Source of the DNA: Mermis nigrescens | Taxonomy: Eukaryota; Nematoda; Enoplea; Mermithida; Mermithidae | Assembly (NCBI GenBank): GCA_036768485.1 | Contig: JAVLUZ010000145.1 | Location: 1,808,785 to 1,872,784 of the forward strand | Direction of reading: 5' to 3' | Length of the DNA stretch: 64,000 nucleotides | In this document: in pieces, positions 47,460 through 59,315 of the stretch | How the letters are laid out: each line of letters begins with the position of its first letter | How positions within the stretch are numbered: position 1 is the stretch's first letter | The notes under the pieces: generated by a model | The model's input: only the letters and a program-made list of their open reading frames with translations | Told to the model about the DNA's origin: nothing | The model's database searches: none | Position numbers and translations under genes: made by a program

Positions 47460-48179
47460 CCCTTTGCTTTAAGTAAATCCTAGATCTGCTACTAATAACA
47501 AATATCGCAATTATTTTTTAGACGTTTTTTTAGCACAAAACGTTTGCCTATGATTCAATGAATTTTAGTAAGTTATAATTGAATTTATTTCTGCCCTATG
47601 CGTATAGTATCCATAGCAGCATTTTGCAAATCTCGACGATCTCAATGTCTGATTACTATGAAAATCGAGAATTCAATTACTTCCACGGCATTAATGTACT
47701 AGGTTGAAAGTTGTGAGAAAACTCTAGTTGAAAATGTGCACGTATACGTGCATGTATGTGAAGAATGACTATTTTAATTTTTAGAAAATGCGTTTTTGCA
47801 GAAAAAACATAAACAGGTAAGCAAATAAGTCATGAAATAAAATTTAAAGACTTTTGTTCATCAAGCGGAACGCATTTGGGGATCTAATACGTGATAACAT
47901 TTGTTGAATTAGAAAACAAAGCGACTTTGTGAGTTTGAATTGCAAAACGATATCGCCGGATTCCCGACTTTCCCTAATTTTTGTCTGCGCTATCGCCGAC
48001 TTTCCCGATTTTTGTCGGTGACGTCGGCGAATTTTCCAATAATCTGGAAGCAAGATCGGCGATGCCGCTGACTTTTATTTCTGATGCGGGCTCAAGGTAA
48101 TATGATAAGAGACTGGATATCGAAATCACGAACTTTTAATCTAATTTTATTTCAAGAAAAAATACGTTATAAAAATGAA
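47460..48179. other. no supported gene
   Basis: Unique. 47950-48065 has iterated GCGAT.TCGCCGACTTTCCC phrases, a weak internal repeat. Confidence 0.4.
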
Positions 48180-48281
48180 AAATTTAAATTCAGTTGAAGC
48201 GTTTTGTTGCGTAGTTACCTGCTAACTTCGTTTAGGCCTTCATTAGAGTATAAGTAAGATCTTTAAATTATACATTACTAA

Positions 48282-48893
48282 CAGTAGCGGATATAGGATT
48301 TTCCTGAGGGGGATCGGTATCCCAATTTTTCGAAAACAGTCTAAAATTTGCCTTTCGCACGCGAAATAGCGATTTTCGGCATTTTACATTGCATACTTTT
48401 ATTTAAAATCACTTTTGACGCAGTGTGTTTTCTGAAAGTTTAAAACTTCAAACAATTTTTAACAAAATATCTTTAACTTTAGCAAAAATCTGGCGCGAAG
48501 CGCTGGAAAATTTGTGAAATTCAGGCGGATGGACGTTTAGAAGCTTGATTTATCACTTGATTTCCTGTATTTGTAGTATTTGACGCCAAACGTCAGAAAT
48601 TTTTGATTGAATTTAGAAGAAAACTATGCTGAAATAGCTCTTTCTGCCGTTGAAATTGTTTTGAAGCCTATTTTATGAGCAAAACATGGCTTTCAGGTTG
48701 TCGAGAAAGTAAATAAAAGTAATTATTAAGTATTATCCGACCCGCAGCACCGGAAAAATCTGAGAAATTATGGTCGCTGAGGACCAAAAATCATTTAAAA
48801 TGAAATAACCATTCTTTATATCGCTAACTATCATGGGCCAATGGGGGGCGGCGGGCCCCCCGGCGTCCTTACCTCCGTCCCTGATTGCTAAAG
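48282..48893 (+). mobile_element. hAT-M4 MITE, 612 bp copy
   Basis: CAGTAGCGGATATAGGATTT start and CTCCGTCCCTG end; duplication ATTACTAA / ATTGCTAA (7 of 8) at 48274-48281 and 48894-48901. The left half matches 1-323 in reverse. It is inserted inside an R8 unit. Contains the TGGCGCGAAGCGCTGG hairpin. Confidence 0.9.
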
Positions 48894-49230
48894 ACATAAA
48901 AGGGATCCAAAAACAGATGCATATGTGAGCAAATGTTGTAAGAATCTGCTACAAATATGATTTTCTCTGAGTAATTGAAAAATATCAGTACAATCTGGGG
49001 CCTGCAGAGGGAAGTAGCACTTCAATCAAAAAATCAACAGTATGCATGTTAGTTAACGAAAAAAGTTCCTTCACCCTTTCTCGTTGAAAAATACGGATAA
49101 TACCTCTTTCGAAAATTAGAGCCGTTATATTAAAGCTACAAAGAAAAAATGTTCCGATTGAATAAAAAGGACGATTATACTTGAAATAATGTATTACTAA
49201 AGGCATGAACGACATTTTTGTAGTAGAGAT
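48894..49230 (+). repeat. repeat R8, further units
   Basis: 48894-49010 is the right part of a unit split by the M4 insertion; 49137-49230 begins a new unit (AAAGAAAAAATGTTCCGATTG). Confidence 0.65.
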
Positions 49231-50639
49231 CATGCCCCGATTTATAAATAGGGAAATTTGCAGATCGCAGCGTGCTTAAACATACAAAACCAGTGCCAAA
49301 TTTTGGAAAAAAAAACAAAAAAACAATGCTTAAAGGGAATCTCATACTCTACTTGTACAACTTTGTGTTACAAAATTATCTTAACACTGCATACTGCCGA
49401 GTGCCACGTCCACATGTGGACGGACAAAAACATTTAAAATCACAATATTCCCTGATAGATGTCAACAAGCATCGACTTTTAAGAAATTTTAAACCTAGAT
49501 ACATATTCTTCAAATCACGGTCAACGTTGAAAAAATCATGTTTAAGCAAAAAAATTAAATATTTGTAGCAAACAGTAAATGCTACTGGATAGGATCCGAA
49601 ATTAAATTGATAAAAAATTAGGTAGATCAAATTTTTTAAATATTGACAGCTGTGAGCGATTGCGTTTAAGATTCAAATTTTCGTTCCCGATCGTGCGTCA
49701 CAGAATTCAACATAATTTGGCCCACGGCTACGCCCTAGCACAACATTCAAAAATTGTGTAAAGGTAATTCACCCAAAAATAGTACTAGAGCTTTTATAAT
49801 AAGCATTAAAGTTACGAGTTTTGAATATTTAGGAAAGATTGATTATCTTCCAATTTTTTAAAATAACTTAGTCAATGTTCATCTTTTTTGCGCGAAATTT
49901 CCTTCACTTTGTAGAGAAATAAGCGCTCTATACAACGACATTAACCACTCTGTCATAGCAATATTTTTTGCGGATTAGATTGAATAAAATTGTGGGAAAA
50001 TTTTTGCCAAACTTTAATTGTAATTTTTGACCGGTTATCGTCACGCTGTAAACAAGAAAATTAAGTAAACTGATAGAGAATTTTTTGCAAATTCTAACGC
50101 ATGTTTCGGAGTTCGGCCCAATTCATGGTTCCCGTGCTATAATGTTTCTCCAAGTATAACGAAGACTATATATGTACATAATGCGTTATTCAGTATAGTG
50201 CCTGGCATTTCATTTTTAGCTTGATAGCTTGAACTAGGTCGCAAAATTTGTCATCGCTCTATAAAAAGAGACCCTATGGGGACAATCACTTGACCACCCC
50301 GAAAAACTAACCTGATTTTGACTCAGTAAGTAAGGCACTCCCTTTAATCTTTCAACATCTCTAATCGAAACCTGGACCCCATTCGCCGCAGGTTTAAAGT
50401 AGTCCACTCATAGGCGTGAATGTTTCGCGACTTCAGACAACTTATAAGTTCACCTAAATGATTGGACTCCTTCCAAACCTTCCAGATCGAACGAAATTAT
50501 GGATTTTTAGTCAGCTAGACGCACCGAAATTTTTATGCTGTACGTGTATGATTTACGCGAACTCGTAGCATGTGTCAGAGTAGTTCTCATGTCGCCAAGA
50601 ACAGCAATTTTTAGTTTAAATTAGTTCCTAGTCAAAATT
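49231..50639. other. no supported gene
   Basis: A 98-codon plus frame at 49272-49568 (TAYCRVPRPHVDGQKH) has no signal peptide or paralogue; otherwise AT-rich and featureless. Confidence 0.4.
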
Positions 50640-50985
50640 TGAGTTGGCCTCTATGCTTTTTAGCAGACATGCACGTGAGGGTTTGCGGTCTAGACCTTCG
50701 GAATAAGAAAATGGGTAACTTTTATAAGGAAATGAGGCAAAATAAAGATCAAAAATAGATGAAATAGGCAAAATAAAGGTCGAAAATAGATGAAATAGGC
50801 AAAATAAAGGTCGAAAAAGATGAAAGTTGAAAATGTTCTCCAAAAGTGCTTCAAATGGACCAGAAACTGTAAGGTACTTTAACGTTATTTTAGCATTTTT
50901 GAGGTCGTTTTGACCCAAAAAGCTCAACCTCAGACCCTCAAACTGACTGACCCTCTGAGTGGCCATGCTGCGCATCTATGATCCT
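50640..50985 (+). repeat. dispersed repeat R3 with internal 32 bp tandem repeat
   Basis: At about 50730-50825, AGGCAAAATAAAGGTC / GAAAATAGATGAAAT is present three times at a 32 bp period. The end CTGACTGACCCTC..GGCCATGCTGCGCATCTA is the R3 end. Confidence 0.8.
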
Positions 50986-51621
50986 TACCAATTACTCTGC
51001 TGCTCTCCTATGCCTATCTACACAATAAAATTTGAGGATTTCCCATTAAATAGCATGCTTGCCAGAGAAAGTTTGCATGAAGCCAATTTTCAAACAGTCA
51101 ATATACAAAAAATTACAATAACTTGAATGTTTTTTACAGAGAACGTTGTACATTTCACAAAGACGGCCCCAAATGTTTTATACATTTGTCACATGTACGT
51201 GCTTTTCTCCTATACTATAAAAAATACGTAAATTATCATTTTCAGGTGGAATATGAGCTTTTCTACAAATAAATAGTTTAGAAAACTTAATTGGCGCGGA
51301 GCGCTAAAAATTAGTCACAGCGCCTTGAACATAATTTTGAAGCATTTTAAAGACTAACAAACCAGAATTTTGTCAAAGTTGTGCAAAACAATTTTGACAT
51401 ATTTGAAATAAGGTGAAGTCAAGTAACGGGCAAACAATGCAGCTGTGGGATATACCAACACATTTCGATTTAATCACTCAGTTCCTACTCCATATGTGCA
51501 ATTCGCATTATGCACGCAATTTGAAGAACCGATAAGCATAGAAAAATTGGAATTGCGCGAGAACCGTGCATTAGGCCTTAAATTTATAACATGCATTAGA
51601 ATAAGCAAAAAACTTTCTATC
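50986..51621. other. no supported gene
   Basis: Contains TTGGCGCGGAGCGCTA near 51291, the recurrent hairpin motif; otherwise unique. Confidence 0.4.
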
Positions 51622-51629
51622 ATGTTAAC

Positions 51630-52123
51630 CCTATATTGGGGGCACCAAAGTTTCGGGGGAGGTGCAAGATTGTTCCAATGGTCAAAAAATGGCCTTAAAA
51701 GCACACCTGGGCGTGGGGGGGGTTTGGGGGGGTATGCTCCCCCCAGAAACCAAAATACCCCCTCCCAGAAATCAAAATACCCCCCCCAGAATTCAATTTT
51801 TGAAATTTTTTTTCGTTTTTTTCGCAATTTTTTTGATGCCAATGGATAGTGCTTGATGAGAAACGTCGAAAAATGGTGTTTTTATCGCCATACCACCATT
51901 TTTAAGGCCATTTTTGACCTTCAAAAAAATCTCGCACCCCCCCAGAATTTTCTTGCTGCCCACGTATGCTTAAAAGTGCTGGTAAAACACCATTTTCAAC
52001 GATTTGCATTGAGCACTGTCCATGGCATCAAAAAAACTGCGGAAAAAAACGGAAAAAAATTTCAAAAAATTGAAATCCAAAGGGTATTTTAGTTTCCCGT
52101 TGGAAGAGGGTTGCCCAGGTATT
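51630..52123 (+). mobile_element. hAT-M1 MITE copy 16, host of copy 17
   Basis: Left part 51630-51701 and right part 51969-52123 make one plus-oriented copy; perfect outer duplication ATGTTAAC (51622-51629 and 52124-52131). Confidence 0.93.
51702..51968 (-). mobile_element. hAT-M1 MITE copy 17, inserted in copy 16
   Basis: CACACCTGGGCGTGG start, CTGCCCACGTATG end; perfect duplication CTTAAAAG (51694-51701 and 51969-51976) taken from the host copy's own sequence. Confidence 0.97.
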
Positions 52124-52513
52124 ATGTTAACTAACTTTATTTTTTATAGCATGCCGCCAACAGGTCGAAAATTACTACTAACTTTTGACAAAAATTTCTC
52201 ACGATTCTTTTTAGAATTTGACACGCGGAACGATATGACAAAATAGTCAACAGCATTGTATAGGAAGTTCATTTTTCTGCAAAGTGAAAAAAGTCTCGTA
52301 AATAACGTATGAATATCGAATGAGATATTGAAACAATACAGAAACCATTAATATCAAAAATATTCCCAACCCGTAATTATGATGCTTGCTGAAAAAGTTC
52401 AAAATTTCATCGAGAAATGCGAACAGGACCGCTCCTCTACTGAGCGTGTGAAAATTAACGGCAATCGCTCACACCAAACTTCTCAACTACGTGCCGCTAT
52501 ACACTCGTGGGCG

Positions 52514-52709
52514 CAGTGGCGGATCTAGGATTTTCCTAAGGGGGGGGGCGGTACCCCTAAGGGGGGGGGCGGAACCCTGACTTGGGCGGAAAAATTAGCC
52601 GTTTCAAGCCGAAAATCGCTCAAAAATCCTTAATTTTGCACATTTTTTTCGGCCAATGGGGGGGGGGGCGGCCGCCCCTCCCCGCCCCATCCCCCTAAAT
52701 CCGCCCCTG
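52514..52709 (+). mobile_element. hAT-M4 MITE, short copy
   Basis: CAGTGGCGGATCTAGGA start and CCTAAATCCGCCCCTG end; perfect duplication CGTGGGCG (52506-52513 and 52710-52717). 196 bp with long G runs and an inner direct repeat (CTAAGGGGGGGGGCGG). Confidence 0.95.
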
Positions 52710-53074
52710 CGTGGGCGTGCAGCAGTCTGGGGTCCGGACCGGACCACATATGTACAGCATGGTAACTCTGGGGGGTTAGGCCCAAAATACTTTTACAGAG
52801 CCTTTTTGGAGCTGTAACTGATGAGTACATGTCAAAAACACTGGTTTTGGTCATTTAAGACAATGCTCGTTCTTTAAAAAAACATAAAAATGCAACAAAT
52901 AGAAATTTCAAAAAAATTTGAAATAATCAAGTTAATTGAACAGAATATAGTCAAAAAATCTGTATACGGCGTGAAGCATTGAAAATTTGAGATTTTTTAG
53001 ACAAAATGAACTGAAAACGTTTAAATGGCACTTTTTACAACTGTTACCAGCTTTTACAAAAAAAAATCCACAAT

Positions 53075-53312
53075 TCGGGAAGGGGGGGGGGTCGCTCGCA
53101 GCCATTTTGCAGGGGCTCAGTTGCCATTCCGGGAGTCTAAATTCTCCCATCCTTACCCCAAGAACACGTATGGTCCGGACCCCCTTCTCCAAGTCCAACG
53201 GACTCCCATCAATGAAAATCAATAGGTCCCCAGAATTTTGTACCATTTTTAGCAATTTCGCCTTATCGTACCCCACCGGAATTCCGCCGCGGCCTATATA
53301 TGCCGCAATAAT
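53075..53312 (+). repeat. dispersed repeat R10, copy 4
   Basis: TCAATAGGTCCCC.AGAATTTTG, TTTTTAGCAATTTCGCC and CGCGGCCTATATATG follow the R10 order; long G run at the left. Confidence 0.55.
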
Positions 53313-53557
53313 TGTATGTTACTCACGCATAACATACCTAAGCATGCGCTGCCTACGATTAGTCATAAGTCTCAATTCGAATTGAGTTAGGGTTCTACTA
53401 TGAGCTTTTCAACGTGTTATTTGATTTGCTTAAAATATTTGAGTAAAAATGTTCTTTACAATGGGTGGCAAAATAAGGCTCAATACTGATGATAAGTCAC
53501 TTTCTCTCAGGAACGATTTAGAAAGTCAAGCAGAAATATATATGTAAATTTACGTAC

Positions 53558-53614
53558 CTCGAATAAATCTGTAATGCCATTGTGTACTTCTAGGTATTGG
53601 TCTATTATGGAGGC
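53558..53614 (-). CDS. candidate internal exon of 57 nt
   Basis: Minus strand: acceptor CCTATGATTTTCAG, 19 open codons ASIIDQYLEVHNGITDLFE, donor GAG|GTACGT. Strong sites and even phase, but no neighbouring exon could be joined with confidence. Confidence 0.3.
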
Positions 53615-53639
53615 CTGAAAATCATAGGTACGAGTTTTC

Positions 53640-54444
53640 AAACAATCGACATAACTATGTTAAATTTCGACACTGCTCCGGTCTTTATGTTCACGGTTAT
53701 TGATATATGAAGCAAATAACGTTAAAAGCTTGATTTGATTAAACAAAATAGAATTTACAGGATAATGCTCATCCATGCAGTAATTTACTGGCGCACATAG
53801 GGTCGTCATATTAGATCTAAAGCGAAAAAATTTCTTGAACGGTTGTTAACACGCGGTAAGGTCTATAAATTGTTAGTCTTTGTTAAAAAATCTCCTAATT
53901 TTCGGCGCTTTGGGCCATATCCACAGTCATGTAGCTGAGCAGACTTAATTTGGTGGGAGAGGGCTAAAATTTTGTAGTTCGGATATCTCACTACTACTTG
54001 TATGTAGGCGACAATAATGATGTTTTTGAGCATTTCTCAGCTAGCTCTGCATATTGAAGATGAAAAGTGTTTTTTGAAATAAAAAAATTTATTTTGGTTC
54101 AAATCATATTCAAGACATATTTTGCGTAAAATGGCCGGAGAAGTGATTTCGAAAAATTACATTCAAACTTGACTTTGCTAAAAACTTGCTTAGTACTAAA
54201 TTCTGTTCATTGCAAAAAGAACCAGTACAGAAAATAAATAATTCTGCGAGAAGCGCCAAAAATTTTTGACTTATTCACAATGTCTCGCAGAACCTTGGTC
54301 TGTTTGAAGACAAAAGCAGTACGAAATTAAAAAATGCGGCCCGCAGTGCCTGCTTATTTCGGGTTTAGCAACTCAACGGTATGCTGAAATCAATTCCTTA
54401 CGATATCTCAAAAGCGCTTTAAGACTTTTTAATTTTATTCTGAC
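53640..54444. other. no supported gene
   Basis: Probably repeat-derived in part: GGCGCTTTGGGCC near 53904 and GCGAGAAGCGCC near 54248 recall the motif of R4 and R9. Confidence 0.4.
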
Positions 54445-54845
54445 AGTAGTGGGGTCGGAACTCTAAATTTTCTTAACAATGCCAAAATTTGCCAAAATAT
54501 TTCGTCCATTATGCTAAAAGGATTGGTTTTTGACCTTCTTATGATAGACAGAATCGTTTGCGATCCGAATAGAAACTTTTGAAAGTTTGCTACGAAAAAC
54601 GTGTAAAATTAGTGCAAAACTCAACGCAAAGCACCGAAAGATAGTCAAAAAATCTTTGTATGAAGTGAAAAGCCGTGTCCTGTTCAAAAACGACTCTTCT
54701 GACGTAAAAATAAAGATTTCGGAGCGCCAAGGAAGTCAACTAACTTGATCAAAAATGGCCTAATCATAAAAATACACATTATTCGCTATTGCGCCTGATT
54801 AGTTTTCTGATGACAGGATGAGCGGCCCGCACTCCGCCTCTTCTA
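54445..54845 (+). repeat. dispersed repeat R6, copy 2
   Basis: ATGATAGACAGAATCG, CTTTTGAAAGTTTGCTACG and TTCGCTATTGCGCCTGATTA match 40419-40865. Confidence 0.65.
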
Positions 54846-54869
54846 CATTCGAGTTTGGCGGGCCTAGTC

Positions 54870-55137
54870 CACACCTGGGCGTGCTGGAAGGGGTTTGGGG
54901 GGTATGCACCCCCATAAATCAAAATAATACCCCCCCCAGAAATCAAAATATCCCCCGCCAAAATTCAATTTTTGAAAATTTTTTTCGTTTTTTCGCAATT
55001 TTTTTGATGCCAATGGATAGTATTTGATGAGAAACGTCGAAAAATGGTGTTCTTATTGCCATACCACCATTTTTAAGGCCATTTTTTGACGTTCAAAAAA
55101 TCTTGCACCCCCAGAGTTTTCTTGCTGCCCACGTATG
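54870..55137 (-). mobile_element. hAT-M1 MITE copy 18
   Basis: CACACCTGGGCGTG start, TGCCCACGTATG end; perfect duplication GCCTAGTC (54862-54869 and 55138-55145). Confidence 0.96.
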
Positions 55138-55438
55138 GCCTAGTCCCCCTATTTCCTCTAGAGCTACGTCCCTACACATTTATCCAAAGTTTTTATCCAT
55201 AATTGTGCCTCAGCGCGACAACAAAACGACACTTTTCACTGTCTATTGAGAAAGAAGATAATTTTTCAGAATAATTTCAGTTATCACGATGTTAATAGAT
55301 ACAGCATGTTTAAAAACGACGAAAAAACGCACTTTTCTGCTAGCTACTGAATTCTAAATGAGTCTCTGCGATACGATCGAATTTATCTTGGGTCCGCTAC
55401 ACATTGCCTAGCTTGACTAGCATACTAAGAGCTCAGAG

Positions 55439-55676
55439 CATACCTGGGCGTGGAGGGGGGAGTTTGGGGGTAATGCACTTCCCCAGAAACCAAAATATGC
55501 CACCCCCAGAATTGAATTTTTGAAATGTTTGTTTTTTTGCAATTTTTTTATGCCAACGGATAGTGTTCGATGAGTAACGTTGAAAAACGGTGTTTTTTGC
55601 CATACCACCATTTTGAGGCCTTTTTTGACTTTTGAAAAAACCTTGCACCCCAGAGCTTTGGTGCCGCCCACCTATG
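55439..55676 (-). mobile_element. hAT-M1 MITE copy 19
   Basis: CATACCTGGGCGTGG start, GCCGCCCACCTATG end; duplication GCTCAGAG / GTTCAGAG (7 of 8). Confidence 0.94.
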
Positions 55677-55799
55677 GTTCAGAGGCATAGCCAGGACTTT
55701 AGTTCGGGGGAGGGGGCGCATACAATTTTTTTGAGAGAGCTATGCATCAGTACTTGGCCATTTCATTTACCCAGTAACATATTCAGGCAGAAGTATACT

Positions 55800-55935
55800 G
55801 TTGAGTGGCGTCGGGTACCCAGACCCGTTCAGCCGGGTACCCGACTGAAAATTTGGATCCGGATCCGACGTTCTTTAAATTTATGACCCCGACCCTTACC
55901 CAACTGTAAGCGTAAAGTCGGAACCAAACCCGGAA
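55800..55935. repeat. GGGTACCCGAC / CCGGACCCG-type repeat, copy 1
   Basis: Iterated GGGTACCCGA and GGATCCGGATCCGAC phrases; related to 58177-58290 and loosely to 8215-8290. Confidence 0.5.
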
Positions 55936-56261
55936 CCAGATCCTGCTTCAAAATAGTGTCGAGTCCGGGTCCATAAGCATAATGTCAAGTGACTGAATAA
56001 TATTAAAAAATTCGAAGTTATTAATTAATAAAGATGTATTTGTAAACACTTAATTGCTTATGTCAAATAAATTTGAAAATATGCTGAATAAATTGGGTCA
56101 TCTCAACTTTGTTCAGACCTTCTCAATTGAATATATAATTTTAATTCGCACTTTTGGAACGGAAAAAATAGATTATAGACAAGGTCTAGAAATTATGAAT
56201 TGATGAAAACATGGATGTTAGTAAGTAATGCACGTAATACCAAAAAAGGATCAGGTTTGTG
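55936..56261. other. no supported gene
   Basis: Unique AT-rich sequence. Confidence 0.45.
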
Positions 56262-56594
56262 CAGGCCCGTATACAGGATCCGGCCAAGGGGGAACCAACA
56301 TAAATTGGTCTACATCTCGGTAAATTCGTTGGGATAGCTCAAAAACCACCGCATCTTTTCAAATTCTGAGTTTCCGAGAGAAGTTTTTCACACTAAACAC
56401 TATATAAGTATGGTTGGCCGCGCTTGTGCTAAAATTATAGAAAATACTTCACATTCAACGCAAAGCGCCAAAAATTTGAAGATTTGAAGACCACTACATG
56501 TCATTTATCGATCTTTTCGTACATTATCTCAGCTTTCAAAAGTTTTTCTTATGCAAAGAGGGGATCCCACCCCTGCCCCGATCCATCTGCCCTG
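56262..56594 (+). mobile_element. hAT-M5 MITE, copy 2
   Basis: CAGGCCCGTATACAGG start; flanks GGTTTGTG (56254-56261) and GGTGTGTG (56595-56602) agree in 7 of 8. The right terminal repeat is decayed to CTGCCCTG. Confidence 0.7.
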
Positions 56595-56602
56595 GGTGTG
56601 TG

Positions 56603-57035
56603 TACCAATAAAAACTGACAAGCATCGGTATTAACCAGGCAGACGAACCTGCTCTCCTGTCTTAGGGTTGTAGTATCTAAAGAAACATTTTTTGAATTTA
56701 TTGAATGATTTTTATTAACTACTCATAGGCACACCTGGGCAACAGCCCACGCAATGGGCTGGCACAATAGCTCGATGGGTTGAAGAGTCGATTAGGATAA
56801 GTTGATTTTGAAAAAAAGTGAGAAAACGGTGGAAAATCAAATGAATTTGCTTTTTTAGCCCATTTCAAGCCAACTAGGGGACCAAGTAACCTCCGAGAGC
56901 TCATAGTTAGACAGGCTGAAGCTTTTGCCATTTCTAAGGCATGCTCATTTCATTAGCACGTCACTACTAAGTAGTATCTTTGACGTGAAAATTGATTTCA
57001 GAGGGCAAAAACTTCGAAATTTTCTGGCGCTTGCG
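56603..57035. other. no supported gene
   Basis: Short hairpin GCCCACGCAATGGGC at about 56736; no credible frame. Confidence 0.4.
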
Positions 57036-57545
57036 TCATTTTTCTAGGAGCTCTAGTATCGAGTTTATATCGTTACTAAGCTGAAATAATTTTGTGCTCC
57101 ACGTCTCGGTTTTTTTGTATTCGACAAAGATTTTACCGATGTCTAAAGGCTTTCCGAGACGTCTTTGTGCATGTACAAAGATCTTTGGGGTTAATAAAAA
57201 TGTAAAAAGGCCGAAAATTCTCAGAGATTTTCGGCGCTTCCAGCCAGAATGAGTATGTCCTATATCTTTATAATGGCAAAATTTGCATTCAGAATGGGAA
57301 AATGTCGAACTTTTAGGCACTTCGCGCCATTCTGAGACAATTTTTAATATTTTTTAATTAAAAACTCAAAAATTGGCTAAAGTACACTAACAAAGATCGA
57401 AAAAACCTGTTTTATTACATAGAAATCGCTACTGTACCATATTACCCAAAAACTAGCATGTACAAAATGTACAAAGACTTTTAGGGATTGTTTTTGTACA
57501 TGTACAAAGGGACATTGTACAAAACAACACTGTTTAGCACTAATT
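57036..57545. repeat. GTACATGTACAAAG repeat cluster
   Basis: Several CTTTGTACATGTACAAAG-like palindromes (57165, 57450, 57500) and two GGCGCTTCGCGCC-like motifs; related to 24095-24330. Confidence 0.55.
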
Positions 57546-58176
57546 TAGTAATTGAAGGTACCATTTGTTAACTTAAATATCGTTATCAAGAAATGAAAAT
57601 TGTTTTGTACTACCAGTTTGCAATTTATTGTTTTCTGTTCTTAACAAAGTTTCGAAATTATCCTTCAGTTGGTGAACGTGACGAGATGCTTCCGTGCTTT
57701 GTACATTCCAGTCTTCTAAACAAGTTTTTATCAGAAAAGTCACAAATTCTACTCGAAAACGATAAAAATATCAAACATTTTCTGGCGCTTCGCGATTTAT
57801 TGATGCATTGTTATATATTTTTGTTGTGTAGACCTAAAAATCAGCTAACGTATGCTATTAAAATTTAAGAACTCAACGATAGCACACAGAACTTTAATTG
57901 AGATATTTTACCTAAATCATATTGTTTACGCTAAAATTTTTTGTGTATAAAATGTATAACGAATATTCGGCACTGTCTTTGTACACCTACACAGTGAACT
58001 TTTACGAAAAAACCGCACATCTCTTGACACATAACGCAATATGCATATGTACTTAGCTAAAGGAATATCGGAATATATATGCGACATTAAAAAGCGAATG
58101 AAATGTATGCTTTATGAATTGCAGAGTTGTGTAACAAGTAAGCCTTCAGACAAAACAATGTTCAAAAAGCACGTTT

Positions 58177-58290
58177 GACCCGGACCCGGCTGGATCCGAC
58201 TTATTTGGACCCGGACTCGACCTTCTCAAAATCTCAAATTCTTAGAGCCGGACCCGGACCCGAATTTTGAAAAAAGCATGCCCGACACCT
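58177..58290. repeat. CCGGACCCG-type repeat, copy 2
   Basis: GACCCGGACCCGGCTGGATC and AGCCGGACCCGGACCCGAAT phrases. Confidence 0.5.
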
Positions 58291-59020
58291 CCTTAGTATA
58301 CTCGTACGCTCGAGTAGGACCTGAGATCAGGTGATAAAGCAAGGGATAACCATCTTCTACGGCTGGAGGGGCCTGGGGTAGCGCTTTATCACTCATTAGA
58401 TGGAGTCAGCAAGATTATTGGCAAATTTTGTAAACACGTACATTTATCTTTATCTAAGGTTAAAATTTTCACAAATCGGCCGAATCTTAATTCGGAATGA
58501 AGCCTAAAAGCAAGAGTATCAACTCATTTTTACATGTGCGGAACATATTCCAATTAGGAAATTGCCATTAATAAATGCAAAATGTGTTCTGAGCTGAGTG
58601 CTTTTTCGACCTCTGCTTTGCGGTTCTTGAAGCTGCGGGTCGCTGTCAACAAGATATACAGAAATTTATCAAAAAGATTTTATTCTTATGGTTTTGAGGT
58701 GTGGTTGGTGGCCTTTTAATAAGACGAGCGGAAAAGAGAATATGCTCGAAACGCATGAAAATTCGATAAACTTGGCAAATAAAGTAAAACTATGTGAACC
58801 GCTAAAATTTTCAAATTGACACAAAAGATTTGCACTTTCTTCGTGATGTTTACAAACATGTAGAGTTTAATTAAATTCGTGAATTAATTTACTAAATTAG
58901 CGTGAAGTGCTGTAATTTGAGCCGCTTCAAGCTTCTTAATTCGAAATTGGAACTCTAAAACGGACAGTAGTGCAGCGCCAGCAAATTTTGACATTTTTTA
59001 CTTTTTCAATTCAGTATTGA
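58291..59020. other. no supported gene
   Basis: Unique AT-rich sequence. Confidence 0.45.
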
Positions 59021-59028
59021 GCACATAC

Positions 59029-59307
59029 CATACGTGGGCAGCACCGAAATTCTGGGGGGGTCGCAAGATTTTTCAAAGGTCAAAAAATGGCCTAAAAAAA
59101 GGTTGTATAGTGAAAAAACACCATTTTTTAACGTTTCTCATTAAGCACTATCCATTGGCATCAAAATATTGCGAAAAAAACAAATAAAAATTCAAAAATT
59201 GAATGTTGGGAGGGTGTTTTGGTTTCTGGTGGTTGGGGATATTTTGGTTCCTGGGGGGTGATATATTTTGGTTATTCGGAAGGTGTATAACCCAACGCCC
59301 AGGTGTG
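59029..59307 (+). mobile_element. hAT-M1 MITE copy 20
   Basis: CATACGTGGGCAGC start, AACGCCCAGGTGTG end; perfect duplication GCACATAC (59021-59028 and 59308-59315). Confidence 0.96.
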
Positions 59308-59315
59308 GCACATAC

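Noticed and set aside
51445..51849. 134-codon plus frame with Gly/Pro-rich part.
   Set aside because: Most of it is the nested M1 MITEs.
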